Part shown: in pieces, positions 1 through 7,060 of the stretch
Layout: every line of letters starts with the position of its first letter
Position numbering within the stretch: the stretch's first letter is position 1
Assembly: GCA_017472105.1 (NCBI GenBank)
Contig: JAFUQY010000399.1
Location: forward strand, 1 to 10,331
DNA: 10,331 nucleotides
Direction of reading: 5' to 3'
From: Clostridia bacterium
GTDB lineage: Bacteria > Bacillota_A > Clostridia > Oscillospirales > CAG-272
Notes under the pieces: generated by a model
Database searches by the model: none
What the model was told of the DNA's origin: nothing
What the model saw: only the letters and a program-made list of their open reading frames with translations
Position numbers and translations under genes: made by a program

Positions 1-1
1 C

Positions 2-460
2 TACACCGCTGAAGTCACGGCATACGACGGCGAATTTGACGGCAGCGCGGGGCTCGGAGCGTTCGATTCCTATGCCCTGTGGCTCGAGCGAATCCGGCTT
101 CTGGCGTCGGAGCAGGCACAAAAGCACGGATTCTACCGGACACTTGTGTATCTCGCATACGACGGAAAGCAGCTCACCGGCATTGTCAGCGTGCGTCTCA
201 CAGATGACGATTTCGTGACGACCTACGCCGGGCACATCGGATACCACATCCGTCCGTCCTGCCGCAGGATGGGATACGGAAAACAGCTTCTTTCGCATGC
301 CGTCACACTCTGCCGCAGTCACGGAATTCCCTCACCCGTCGTCTGCACGGATCCCGGCAACACAGCGTCCCGGCGCACCGCATTGTCCTGCGGATTCGAT
401 TTCGCCGATGAAGCCGATTTCCGGGGTGAGAGGAAGATTCTGCGGTATATATTAAAATAA
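2..460 (+). CDS. GNAT-family N-acetyltransferase, 5'-truncated by window edge
   Basis: The reading frame is open from the first bases of the window, so the true start lies upstream; 152 C-terminal residues are visible. The acetyl-CoA binding motif A appears as HIGYHIRPSCRRMGYGKQLL, with the R-x-x-G-x-G/A pattern, followed by a helix. Further on, DPGN...A.R.AL.CGF matches the usual GNAT C-terminal pattern in which an Asn precedes a helix and a G-F strand. The pattern HIGY-IRPS-R--GYGK resembles the COG3981 group of predicted acetyltransferases, whose substrates are mostly unknown. The protein should transfer an acetyl group from acetyl-CoA to a small-molecule or protein amine in the cytoplasm. 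The GTG at 146 is internal to the domain and is not the start. The gene converges on the CapA-like gene and ends at a shared hairpin terminator. Confidence 0.85.
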   Translation, partial: YTAEVTAYDGEFDGSAGLGAFDSYALWLERIRLLASEQAQKHGFYRTLVYLAYDGKQLTGIVSVRLTDDDFVTTYAGHIGYHIRPSCRRMGYGKQLLSHAVTLCRSHGIPSPVVCTDPGNTASRRTALSCGFDFADEADFRGERKILRYILK

Positions 461-468
461 TGAAGAAA

Positions 469-520
469 ACGGAGCCGATCCATGGTTTGCGCCATCGGAA
501 CAGCTCCGTATTTTTGTTTT
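469..520. terminator. Bidirectional intrinsic terminator between convergent genes
   Basis: ACGGAGC (469-475) pairs with GCTCCGT (503-509). An inner helix forms between CCGAT (475-479) and ATCGG (494-498). On the plus strand the hairpin is followed by a T-rich run (511-520, TTTTTGTTTT). On the minus strand it is followed by a shorter T-rich tail, TTTCTTCA. It lies exactly between the stop codons of two convergent genes, so it probably serves both, more strongly the plus-strand one. Confidence 0.8.
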
Positions 521-1606
521 TCAGGGTCTCGGACGTTCGCCGCGCAGGAATGCCAGTACGTTTTCCCGCTCACTGTCGCCCGCGATTTCGGTGGGACGCC
601 ACGACTGATCGCCGTCCGCGGTGTAGCACGGGATAAAGCGGTATTCCACGCCGGTCAGCTCGCCGTTTTTCGACTGAAGCTCCACCTGAAGCAGTGCGGT
701 ATAGTCCTCGTGATACCTGGTTGCACCGTCGATGAGACTGCCGAGCGAATAGGCAATGAAGCCGTCACCGTATTCCGCGGAGGGCTGGAGCTTTGCGCCG
801 TTGGTTCCGACCACGAGATCCGCTCCCGCATCGATATACGACTGCATCAGCGCGGTTTTGCTCTCCGACGGCATGTAGGTCTCCTCCGTATCCGAGAGGT
901 ACAGTGCCGTAAAATCTGCCTTTTCTTTCGCGGAGGCAAGCCAGCTCTTCACGTTTTCTGCCTGATCCGCGTCAAGCTCACAGCAATACACCGCAATCTT
1001 CACGCCGCTCTCCAGTTCCCGGTAAACCGCTCTGCCCGTGTCGCACCAGTGGATTCCGGCAGCCTCAAGCGCGGTCTGTGTATCGGCATAGCCTTCAGTA
1101 CCATAGTCCATTGTACGGTCAAATTCCAGCGAGAGCGCGTCGATTCCGGCAAAAACCTCAGCAGCCGATACCGGTGCGCAGAACCATTCGCGGCTTTCTT
1201 TTTCCGCGGGCGTCAGTTCCCGGTCGGTGAGTGTCACGTCAAGTCCGGCAAGCGTGAAGCCGTCTGACGCGAATATTCCGCTGAGATTTTCAAAGAAATA
1301 CCCGGTTCCGTTTTCCGCCAGCGCACCGTTGAAGGTTCCGTACGCCGCACTTCCGAGCATGGAGCCCGGGGTACAGCTTCCGCCGAAGGTGACGGTGCTG
1401 ACTTCGTAGGAGTAATCCGGCTCCTCGATGGGTGCAATTCCCTCGGACGGGACGTGCGCATCGCTGGTTTTGGCTTTATCGAGTGCCGGCGCAAAGCTCG
1501 CTTCGGTTCCGAATATGGTGTACAGCGCGCCCAGAATCAGCAGTCCCACACCGGCAGTCACCAGCCAGACCGTCCGTCCCAGCGCGATCCGTTCCATGAT
1601 TTTCAT
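521..1606 (-). CDS. Membrane-anchored CapA (PGA_cap)-family protein lacking the metal-binding residues
   Basis: This 361-residue protein starts at ATG 1606, chosen because GGAGGAGAGG lies about 8 bases upstream; a longer in-frame start at 1651 adds 15 residues without a good ribosome site. One hydrophobic segment (about residues 12-33) anchors it, so the rest should be extracytoplasmic. The body follows the CapA/PgsA capsule-protein family (calcineurin-like fold): TFGGS near 73, GIDALSLEF-RTMDYGTEG at 154-171, DTQTALEAAGI at 175-185, DAGADLVVG at 259-267, LQP at 273-275 and IAYSLGSLI at 284-292. The expected metal ligands are replaced: GD by GG/GS, ANNH by E161-F-D-R164, the HWG-E region by LSD-T, GHHPH by G-T268-N-G-A271, and LGN by LGS290. 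I infer a non-catalytic or repurposed relative rather than a working poly-gamma-glutamate or phosphatase enzyme. It has its own promoter and lies just downstream of dpaAB on the same strand. Confidence 0.8.
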   Translation of the reverse strand: MKIMERIALGRTVWLVTAGVGLLILGALYTIFGTEASFAPALDKAKTSDAHVPSEGIAPIEEPDYSYEVSTVTFGGSCTPGSMLGSAAYGTFNGALAENGTGYFFENLSGIFASDGFTLAGLDVTLTDRELTPAEKESREWFCAPVSAAEVFAGIDALSLEFDRTMDYGTEGYADTQTALEAAGIHWCDTGRAVYRELESGVKIAVYCCELDADQAENVKSWLASAKEKADFTALYLSDTEETYMPSESKTALMQSYIDAGADLVVGTNGAKLQPSAEYGDGFIAYSLGSLIDGATRYHEDYTALLQVELQSKNGELTGVEYRFIPCYTADGDQSWRPTEIAGDSERENVLAFLRGERPRP

Positions 1607-1704
1607 TGGACATCCTCTCCTCCGCCGATGCATATACACCGGACAGAGCAAATCTTTTATACAAATATTGAATTTAATGCATCCGTTTGCGTGATATTTC
1701 CATC

Positions 1705-1733
1705 ATTTTAACATAATTCCGAAAAAAAAGCAA
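1705..1733 (-). promoter_or_regulatory. Probable sigma-A promoter for the CapA-like gene
   Basis: Read on the minus strand, TTGCTT (-35, 1728-1733) is separated by 17 bases from TAAAAT (-10, 1705-1710), with a TG one base before the -10 (extended -10). Transcription would start near 1698, leaving a leader of about 90 bases before ATG 1606. The -35 and spacer run through eight consecutive T residues (1722-1729, minus strand) just after the dpaB stop codon. The same T run could act as the tail of a weak dpaB terminator, but I see only a poor AT-rich stem before it. Confidence 0.5.
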
Positions 1734-1748
1734 GTGAATCGTGTGAAT

Positions 1749-2318
1749 TTACAAAAACAGCGGACGCAGCTGGATTCCCGATTCCGCCATATCAACCGCA
1801 CGAGCGCATTTTCCGAAGTCCGCGACCAGCGAATGCGGCTTTTTTTCGGGATCGTCCTGCTTCATGGGAACGAAATAGACGTTCTTGCGTCCGAGCAGCT
1901 TTCCGATATTGGAAAAATTCGCGCTCATGGCGTCGTTGCTGGCAAGTGCGAGAATGAGCGGTCTGTCGGAACGGAGATGCGCCTTTGCCGCCATGGTCAC
2001 ACTCGTGTCGGTGATGCCGTTTGCGAGCTTTGCCGCCGTGTTCCCCGTGCACGGGCAGATCAGCATCAGATCGAGCGGATCGGACGGTCCGAATTTCTCA
2101 GCCTGCACGATTTCCGTCACCGGTTCCCTGCCGCAGATGCCGCGGATTTCTTCGCAGAGAATGGCGGCTGTCCCGAATCTTGTGTCCGTGTGCGTCACGG
2201 TTCCGGAGAGAATGGGGATGATTTCGTACGCCGCCGACAGCTCACGCATCACGTCCAGTGCCTGCCGGTGCGTACAGAAGGATCCGCACATCGCGAACCC
2301 GAGTTTTTTCTTCGTCAT
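1749..2318 (-). CDS. dpaB: Dipicolinate synthase subunit B
   Basis: This 189-residue flavoprotein-like subunit (SpoVFB) works with DpaA to make dipicolinic acid from the lysine-pathway intermediate hydroxytetrahydrodipicolinate in the mother cell during sporulation. Family signatures are LGFAMCGSFCT at the N-terminus (6-16), TDTRFG (44-49), ICPCTGNTAAKLANGITDT (87-105), SNDAMSAN--NIGKLL (127-142) and NVYFVP--QDDP-KKP-SLVADF (146-168). Its length is close to the usual ~200 residues. AGGAG lies 8 bases before ATG 2318. It follows dpaA after a 29-base gap on the same strand, the standard dpaA-dpaB operon. Unlike Bacillus subtilis, no asd, dapG or dapA follows; the next gene is the CapA-like one with its own promoter. 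Expression would be expected to depend on the late mother-cell sigma factor, inferred from the family rather than seen here. Confidence 0.95.
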   Translation of the reverse strand: MTKKKLGFAMCGSFCTHRQALDVMRELSAAYEIIPILSGTVTHTDTRFGTAAILCEEIRGICGREPVTEIVQAEKFGPSDPLDLMLICPCTGNTAAKLANGITDTSVTMAAKAHLRSDRPLILALASNDAMSANFSNIGKLLGRKNVYFVPMKQDDPEKKPHSLVADFGKCARAVDMAESGIQLRPLFL

Positions 2319-2347
2319 ATATCATACTCCTGTCTGATCGGCTTCGT

Positions 2348-3232
2348 TTATTTTTGATTTTTCAGAATTTCCCGCACCGCCGAGCAGATGATTGCCCCGG
2401 CTGTCACAGGTGAGGTTTTCCCGGGCAGGGACGGCAGAGGAACAACCCGGATTCCGCACCCTTCCGCCGCTCCGGTGTCAATCCCGTCCGCAAGCTCAAA
2501 GAGAACCGTCGACGGATCCAGCTTTCTGAGAAGGTCGGCATCAAAAATCCGGTGCGGGATCGTGTTGAACACCGCGTCAGTCTGCACGGGATTCTCCCGG
2601 TATTCGTGAAGCGGCACGGGAATGCATCCGTCGCACTCTGCCCATGCTCTGTCGTTCGGGCTGCGCGCCACCGTGTACACCCGTGCTCCAAGTGCACTCA
2701 GGCGCTGTGCGAGCGTGCGTCCCACTCTGCCGTAGCCGAACACCGCCGCGCGCATTCCGGCAATTGTCACGGGCAAGGTCTGAATGCATGCCGCAATCGC
2801 TCCTTCCGCGGTGGGAACGGCATTCCGGATCTGAAGCTCCTCGGAGTCGTAGTAATCCGCCGCCGTGACACCGTGTTCCCCTGCGTACCGTTTGATGATG
2901 GACGGCAGCATTCCGCCGCACAGAAGACCGCGCCCGCCCATCTTCTCCACGATTTCCGTCAGCAGAACGGGATGCTCTCCCGAGGCCAGCGGAGTGTTCA
3001 GCGTCACACCGTCCCTCGTACATGGCAGCGGCAGAATCACCGTATCCGACCCACGCACAGCGGATTCCCAGTCCACGCACCGCACCGCGTCGGCGAGATA
3101 TTTTTCATCCGCTGTTCCCCAGACCTTATCGAATCCCCATACCGCGCACTCGAATTCCTCCGACAGGCACCGTGCAGTCACCAGCTGGCGCGCATCCCCG
3201 CCGAGAATTCCCAATTTTCGTTTATCTGGCAT
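2348..3232 (-). CDS. dpaA: Dipicolinate synthase subunit A
   Basis: This 294-residue NAD(P)-dependent subunit (SpoVFA) has essentially the usual length (about 297 in B. subtilis). The N-terminal domain opens with the family hallmark LGILGGDARQL (7-17). The linker contains NAVPTAEGAI (137-146). The second Rossmann fold has the dinucleotide loop GYGRVG (166-171) followed by a basic, Arg-containing turn (VARS, 188-191). NTIPHRIFD and LELADG-like segments follow towards the C-terminus. With DpaB it catalyses the last step to dipicolinic acid, which accumulates with calcium in the spore core and gives heat resistance. ATG 3232 has only a modest ribosome site (AAAGG, 9 bases upstream), but it starts directly at the conserved domain. 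The gene follows an intrinsic terminator belonging to the upstream acetyltransferase, so its promoter should lie in 3233-3290; no convincing sporulation-sigma promoter could be read there. Confidence 0.95.
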   Translation of the reverse strand: MPDKRKLGILGGDARQLVTARCLSEEFECAVWGFDKVWGTADEKYLADAVRCVDWESAVRGSDTVILPLPCTRDGVTLNTPLASGEHPVLLTEIVEKMGGRGLLCGGMLPSIIKRYAGEHGVTAADYYDSEELQIRNAVPTAEGAIAACIQTLPVTIAGMRAAVFGYGRVGRTLAQRLSALGARVYTVARSPNDRAWAECDGCIPVPLHEYRENPVQTDAVFNTIPHRIFDADLLRKLDPSTVLFELADGIDTGAAEGCGIRVVPLPSLPGKTSPVTAGAIICSAVREILKNQK

Positions 3233-3284
3233 TGTCTGATACCTTTGTTTCCGCAGTTTCGGGACGGCACGCGGTCATATAATA

Positions 3285-3336
3285 ATGAAAAAATCCGCAG
3301 CGTCCCTGTATCAGGATATGCCGCGGATGGAGTTAT
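3285..3336 (-). terminator. Intrinsic terminator of the minus-strand acetyltransferase gene
   Basis: On the minus strand ATCCGC...GCGGAT forms the base of a long imperfect hairpin. Inner pairs include TCCTG with CAGGG around an ATA loop. TTTTTTC follows immediately. It lies about 20 bases past the stop codon at 3357 and separates that gene from dpaA. Confidence 0.75.
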
Positions 3337-3356
3337 GTGATTGTTTTCGGATCGGG

Positions 3357-3929
3357 TTACAGAATGACTCCGGTGCTTTCTCCGTCTTCCGTGACCATCT
3401 CAATGCCGGAAAAACCGAGCTCGGCAAGAACCTTCGTCCAGCGTCCCTGCATATCGTCGTCGTGCAGAACCGGCAGAAATCCCGCGCGGATGTAGCCCTT
3501 GATCGCCGGCAGCCGCCAGTCGTCGGTCGTCAGCCGGGTGATGCGGTTCTCCCCGGGCATCTCCGCCTTCAGCTTTGCCATCGCGTGACCGAGCAGTGCT
3601 TCGCCGAGACGGTTTCCGCGTGCGTCCGTATGGCAGGCAACCATGTGGATATCGCCGATTCCGTTCGGTCTGACGTAGCCGATGGTCGTTGCCATGGGAA
3701 TATCGTCCTCACGGCATGCGAAAAACAAATCCCTCTCCGGAACGAGATTCTCGCGCGCAATGATCGCCCAGTCCCATGCGTCGGTGCAGTCGGGGGCTAC
3801 GAGTCCGTGACGGCAGATTTCCAGCCAGATCTCTTCTTCGCCGGGCCGGAATGTGCGGATGTGCCAGCCGTCGGCAATGTCAGCGGGGCGGATTTTGTCC
3901 ATGCGGTGCAGCATCATCAGTTGTTTCAT
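3357..3929 (-). CDS. GNAT-family N-acetyltransferase
   Basis: This 190-residue cytoplasmic protein has one GNAT fold. The N-terminal part (24-45) has the IRTFRPGEEE-WL-I pattern common in these enzymes. Motif A is at about 95-113 (HMVACHTDARGNRLGEALL), where R-G-x-R-L-G is the pyrophosphate-binding loop. The C-terminal motif is IKGYIRAGFLPVL. ATG 3929 is supported by GGAGG 8 bases upstream. The substrate cannot be told from sequence. It is monocistronic, with its own extended -10 promoter and its own terminator, and has no obvious functional link to the dpa genes downstream. Confidence 0.85.
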   Translation of the reverse strand: MKQLMMLHRMDKIRPADIADGWHIRTFRPGEEEIWLEICRHGLVAPDCTDAWDWAIIARENLVPERDLFFACREDDIPMATTIGYVRPNGIGDIHMVACHTDARGNRLGEALLGHAMAKLKAEMPGENRITRLTTDDWRLPAIKGYIRAGFLPVLHDDDMQGRWTKVLAELGFSGIEMVTEDGESTGVIL

Positions 3930-3961
3930 GTTTCTGTCCTCCGTGTCGTTGTTCTGCCTCT

Positions 3962-3970
3962 ATTATACCA
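3962..3970 (-). promoter_or_regulatory. Extended -10 promoter of the minus-strand acetyltransferase gene
   Basis: On the minus strand TGGTATAAT gives a consensus TATAAT (3962-3967) with the TG extension. No good -35 box is present at 17 bases (GTGCAC there). Transcription would start near 3955, about 25 bases upstream of ATG 3929. Confidence 0.6.
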
Positions 3971-4046
3971 CATTTCCCGGCACCGTGCACCTGAAATACC
4001 AAAACTTTTCATTACGGAGTCTTAAAAAACAAAAATGTTACTAATC

Positions 4047-4075
4047 TGAACAAATTGATCGAAAATTTATATAAT
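4047..4075 (+). promoter_or_regulatory. Probable promoter of the glutaminase A-like gene
   Basis: TATAAT at 4070-4075 is a perfect -10. TGAACA at 4047-4052 with a 17-base spacer is a weak -35 match. Transcription would start near 4082, giving a leader of about 70 bases. The region from 4020 to 4140 is very AT-rich compared with the flanking genes. The leader begins with TTGATT (4082-4087), which is complementary to AATCAA (4113-4118); this pair could be a regulatory site or a leader stem. Confidence 0.5.
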
Positions 4076-4150
4076 AAGTACTTGATTTTGTTGCTTTTTT
4101 GTGATAACCTGTAATCAACAAATTTTTTAACACGCAAAGGAGATATTCTT

Positions 4151-6112
4151 ATGCAGCTCAGACCTCCGTCAGTGCCTCTGATTACGATTGACCCCTACTT
4201 CTCTGTATGGTCTCCCGCTGACCAGCTCACCGACGCCGTTACCGTTCACTGGACCGGCCATCCCAACACCATCGTAGGGACTGCTGAAGTTGACGGCACC
4301 GCTTACCGCTTCATGGGCAAGCTCAACCGCAACGACAACACACCCGCTCTCACCCAGACTGCGCGTGACTGCGACACCTTCTCTACCAAGTACACCTTTG
4401 AAGGCGCGGGCATCGTCCTTGACCTGACCTTCTCCACTCCCCTTCTCATGGACAACTTCGATCTGATGACCCGTCCGGTGTCCTATCTCAAGACCGAAGT
4501 CAAGTCCGCTGACGGCGCATGCCACGACGTGAAGATCAAGATCGCGGTTTCCGAAGAAATCTGCATCAACAACCGCGGCGACATGGACGTTACCGTTGAC
4601 ACCTTCACCACCGACACCTATACCGCTGTCAAGATGGGCGGCGTTCAGCAGGATGTGCTCCACTGCTCCGGCGACGACATCCGCATCGACTGGGGTTACT
4701 TCTACCTGACCGTCAACGAAGGTAAGGTTTACTCCGAAAAGACCGCTGTTCCCTTCGTTCCGAGACACCGCCGCGATGAAGCTCCCGAAGGCTTCAAGGA
4801 AGAAATGACCTTCGCATGTGCGGAAGCTGATCTGAAGACCTGCTGTGCAAACACCGCTCTCTTCACCTTCGCGTACGACGATATCTACTCCATCAAGTAT
4901 TTCGACGTTCCGCTCAAGTCCTGGTGGAACAAGGACGGCAAGACCATCGAAACCGCAATCGCGGAAGCATACGCCGACTACGACTGCGTCATGGCAAAGT
5001 GCCAGCAGTTCGGCGACAGACTCTTCCTCGACGCTACCCGTGCGGGCGGTGAAAAGTATGCCGAAATTCTCGAGCTCTCCTACCGTCAGGCAATCGCGGC
5101 TCACAAGCTCGCAGTGGACACCGACGGCGAAGTTCTCTGGATCTCCAAGGAATGCTTCTCCAACGGCTGTGCAGCTACCGTTGACGTAAGCTATCCGTCC
5201 ATCCCCATGTTCCTGCTCTACAACCCCGAGCTGGTTCGCGGTATGATGCGTCCCATCTACAAGTACTCCCGCACCGACGGCTGGGTATTCGACTTCGCTC
5301 CTCACGACTGCGGTCAGTATCCTCTCGTCAAGGGTCAGGTTTACGCGAACAACCACATCGACGGTCAGATGCCCGTTGAAGAATGCGGCAACATGCTCGT
5401 TATGGCGGCTACCGTTGCCATCGCCGACAAGGAAACCAAGTTCGCAGAAGACAACCTCGATCTGCTCGAAGCATGGGTCAAGTACCTCGAGCTCCACGGC
5501 GACGACCCGGAAAACCAGCTCTGCACCGACGACTTCGCAGGTCACCTCGCTCACAACTGCAACCTCTCCCTCAAGGCTGTCATGGGTATCGCAGGTCTCG
5601 GCATCATCTACAAGATGCTCGGCCGTGACGCTGACTATGAAGTCATGATGGAAAAGGCGAAGAAGATGGCTGCCGGCTGGGCAACCCGTGCGGCTAACGG
5701 CGACGGCTCCTACCGTCTTGCATTTGACCGTCCCGGCACATGGTCCATGAAGTACAACATCGTATGGGACAAGCTGTTCGGCACCGGCGTCATGGACAAG
5801 GCTGTCATCGCTACCGAATTCGCGTCCTACAAGCATCACATCAACCACTACGGTATGCCTCTTGACAACCGTGAAACCTACACCAAGTCCGACTGGCTCA
5901 TCTGGACCGCTACGCTCGCGGAAAGACGCTCCGACTTCGTGGAATACGTGGATCCGCTGTGGGAAAACTACAACTGCACGCTGTCCCGCGTTCCCATGAC
6001 CGACTGGTACTTCACCGTTACCTCCAACCAGCGCGGCTTCCAGCACAGAACCGTTGTCGGCGGCCACTTCATCAAGCTCCTCGAATACTCCGGCAAGATG
6101 AAGCAGTGGTAA
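4151..6112 (+). CDS. Cytosolic glutaminase A-like protein (DUF4964/DUF5127/DUF4965/DUF1793 family)
   Basis: This 653-residue protein matches bacterial homologues of fungal glutaminase A. The N-terminal DUF4964-type segment reads PPSVPLITIDPYFSVWSPAD (5-24). A beta-rich DUF5127-like domain follows (roughly 75-300). The DUF4965-type region contains WISKECFSNGC (330-340), FDFAPHDCGQYP (380-391) and DGQMPVEECGNM (404-415). A helical-hairpin domain follows with DPENQLCTDDFAGHLAHNCN (453-472). Fungal GtaA hydrolyses glutamine to glutamate. The activity of bacterial members is not established to my knowledge, and the helical barrel could equally suit a glycoside. Bacteroidetes relatives are usually longer and secreted; here no signal peptide is present and the start is fixed by AAAGGAG upstream of ATG 4151. 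The gene stands alone between its own promoter and terminator, without transporter or regulator neighbours. Codon use is extremely biased (mostly CTC/CTG for Leu, AAG for Lys, one TCA and no TTA or CTA), suggesting very high expression. Confidence 0.85.
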   Translation: MQLRPPSVPLITIDPYFSVWSPADQLTDAVTVHWTGHPNTIVGTAEVDGTAYRFMGKLNRNDNTPALTQTARDCDTFSTKYTFEGAGIVLDLTFSTPLLMDNFDLMTRPVSYLKTEVKSADGACHDVKIKIAVSEEICINNRGDMDVTVDTFTTDTYTAVKMGGVQQDVLHCSGDDIRIDWGYFYLTVNEGKVYSEKTAVPFVPRHRRDEAPEGFKEEMTFACAEADLKTCCANTALFTFAYDDIYSIKYFDVPLKSWWNKDGKTIETAIAEAYADYDCVMAKCQQFGDRLFLDATRAGGEKYAEILELSYRQAIAAHKLAVDTDGEVLWISKECFSNGCAATVDVSYPSIPMFLLYNPELVRGMMRPIYKYSRTDGWVFDFAPHDCGQYPLVKGQVYANNHIDGQMPVEECGNMLVMAATVAIADKETKFAEDNLDLLEAWVKYLELHGDDPENQLCTDDFAGHLAHNCNLSLKAVMGIAGLGIIYKMLGRDADYEVMMEKAKKMAAGWATRAANGDGSYRLAFDRPGTWSMKYNIVWDKLFGTGVMDKAVIATEFASYKHHINHYGMPLDNRETYTKSDWLIWTATLAERRSDFVEYVDPLWENYNCTLSRVPMTDWYFTVTSNQRGFQHRTVVGGHFIKLLEYSGKMKQW

Positions 6113-6142
6113 TTCCCCGCTGACTGAATTTCAACCGAATCA

Positions 6143-6186
6143 CCGACTGCCGTACTGCGGGTCTTCCGTGGTGCGGCGGTTTTGTT
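6143..6186. terminator. Intrinsic terminator between convergent genes
   Basis: ACTGCGG (6154-6160) pairs with CCGTGGT (6166-6172, with G-T pairs) around a short GTCTT loop. An outer CCG pairs with CGG and closes an imperfect GC-rich stem ending at 6179. TTTTGTTAT follows on the plus strand. It overlaps the stop codon of the convergent minus-strand gene, so it mainly ends the glutaminase A-like transcript. Confidence 0.65.
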
Positions 6187-6991
6187 ATCGAGCGATATAG
6201 CGAATAATTTTTCCGCTGTCCCGTCTGACCGATGCCGTCACAATCCGTCCGTCAATGCGGTATTCCACCGTCAGGGTGCCGTCGTCCCCGGGATACACAC
6301 GGGAGGCTGTCACCTGCGATGCGGCCGGGAAATACTTCCGCAGAAACTCGTCCGCACGGGCTTCGCATTCCTCCGGTGTGAGACGGTTGTCCTCCGACGG
6401 CGGCAGGGAGATCCCGATTTCCACGGGCAGGGACGTTTTCTCGTCAATGACGGCATACGCGTTGCGGCAGGTGAAGAGGAATTCGCCCGCCCGGCACCTC
6501 ACCGCCCGCGTCAGAAATCCCGTCACACCCATGATTTCCTCCGCCGCGGCAAGGGCATCGTTCTGACGGATCACGGCGACATCCTCCGGCTCGTACGGCG
6601 TCTCGGGAATCACGGAACTTTCATCCTTGTCCGGTTCAGTGCCGCCGCTCAGGTATTTTTCAGCCGCCGCGCGGATATCCTCCGTGATTCCCGTGATGCG
6701 GATGGTTTCCGACAGTCCGGCGAAGGTGTGTGCGGCTTCCCTCTCGCCTGCCTTTGCCGCGTTGTCCCGGACAAGCTGTGCGTAGTGATAGGCGAGGATT
6801 GTATCTCCCGCGTCAAGGGAATCCATCAGCTTATGCGCCGCCGTGTCCGCTTCCGTTTCGTACATCCGCTCCCGGTTTTCGTCCCCGCGCAGGTCCAGCC
6901 AGATCCATCCGCACAGTCCAAGAATGACCGTCAGTGCCGCGCAGAGGGAAATCAGCAGTCCCTGTGCATGTTTTTCCGAAAATTTTCTCAT
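6185..6991 (-). CDS. Membrane-anchored protein with YpeB/PepSY-like C-terminal domain
   Basis: This 268-residue protein has one N-terminal membrane segment (about 11-32) after a short basic head (MRKFSEKH). A helical region follows (about 37-115), then a Pro/Asp/Glu-rich linker near 117-135. The C-terminal alpha/beta part has PepSY-type features: RNAYAVIDEKTSLPVEIGISLP, LTPEECEARADEFLRKYF, and a final strand pair TVEYRIDGRI...VRRDSGKIIRYIAR. This layout recalls YpeB, which is needed with SleB for spore cortex degradation on germination. YpeB is usually about 450 residues, so this would be a half-length relative, and I hold the assignment loosely. It is most likely outside the membrane or in the forespore intermembrane space, inferred only. 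AAGGAG lies 6 bases before ATG 6991. It is divergent from holB and no sleB is visible next to it. Confidence 0.55.
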   Translation of the reverse strand: MRKFSEKHAQGLLISLCAALTVILGLCGWIWLDLRGDENRERMYETEADTAAHKLMDSLDAGDTILAYHYAQLVRDNAAKAGEREAAHTFAGLSETIRITGITEDIRAAAEKYLSGGTEPDKDESSVIPETPYEPEDVAVIRQNDALAAAEEIMGVTGFLTRAVRCRAGEFLFTCRNAYAVIDEKTSLPVEIGISLPPSEDNRLTPEECEARADEFLRKYFPAASQVTASRVYPGDDGTLTVEYRIDGRIVTASVRRDSGKIIRYIAR

Positions 6992-7030
6992 TTCCGACTC
7001 CTTGAATGCATGTTTTTCGCAGATTAAGAT

Positions 7031-7060
7031 TTGACAAAACCGCGCTCTTTATGCTATAAT
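7031..7060 (+). promoter_or_regulatory. Near-consensus sigma-A promoter for holB-ricT
   Basis: A perfect TTGACA (7031-7036) and perfect TATAAT (7055-7060) are separated by 18 bases, with the extended TG at 7052-7053. Transcription would start near 7067, about 50 bases before the holB ATG at 7116. This is the strongest promoter match in the window. Confidence 0.85.

Noticed and set aside
482..1267. A 261-codon plus-strand open frame opposite the CapA-like gene
   Set aside because: It is rich in Arg, His and Cys, resembles no family, and overlaps a well-supported gene with a good ribosome site on the other strand.
3276..3284. CATATAATA on the plus strand, a match to the sigma-K -10 consensus near dpaA
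   Set aside because: It points away from dpaA, with no plus-strand gene downstream. The minus-strand reading does not match the consensus well enough to call a sporulation promoter.
2552..3340. A 262-codon plus-strand open frame opposite dpaA
   Set aside because: It is a GC-rich shadow; dpaA is unmistakable on the minus strand.
4169..6067. A 632-codon open frame on the minus strand opposite the glutaminase A-like gene
   Set aside because: It is in the codon-aligned antisense frame and exists because the sense gene avoids TTA, CTA and TCA. The translation has no recognisable domain, and the sense strand encodes a clear protein family.
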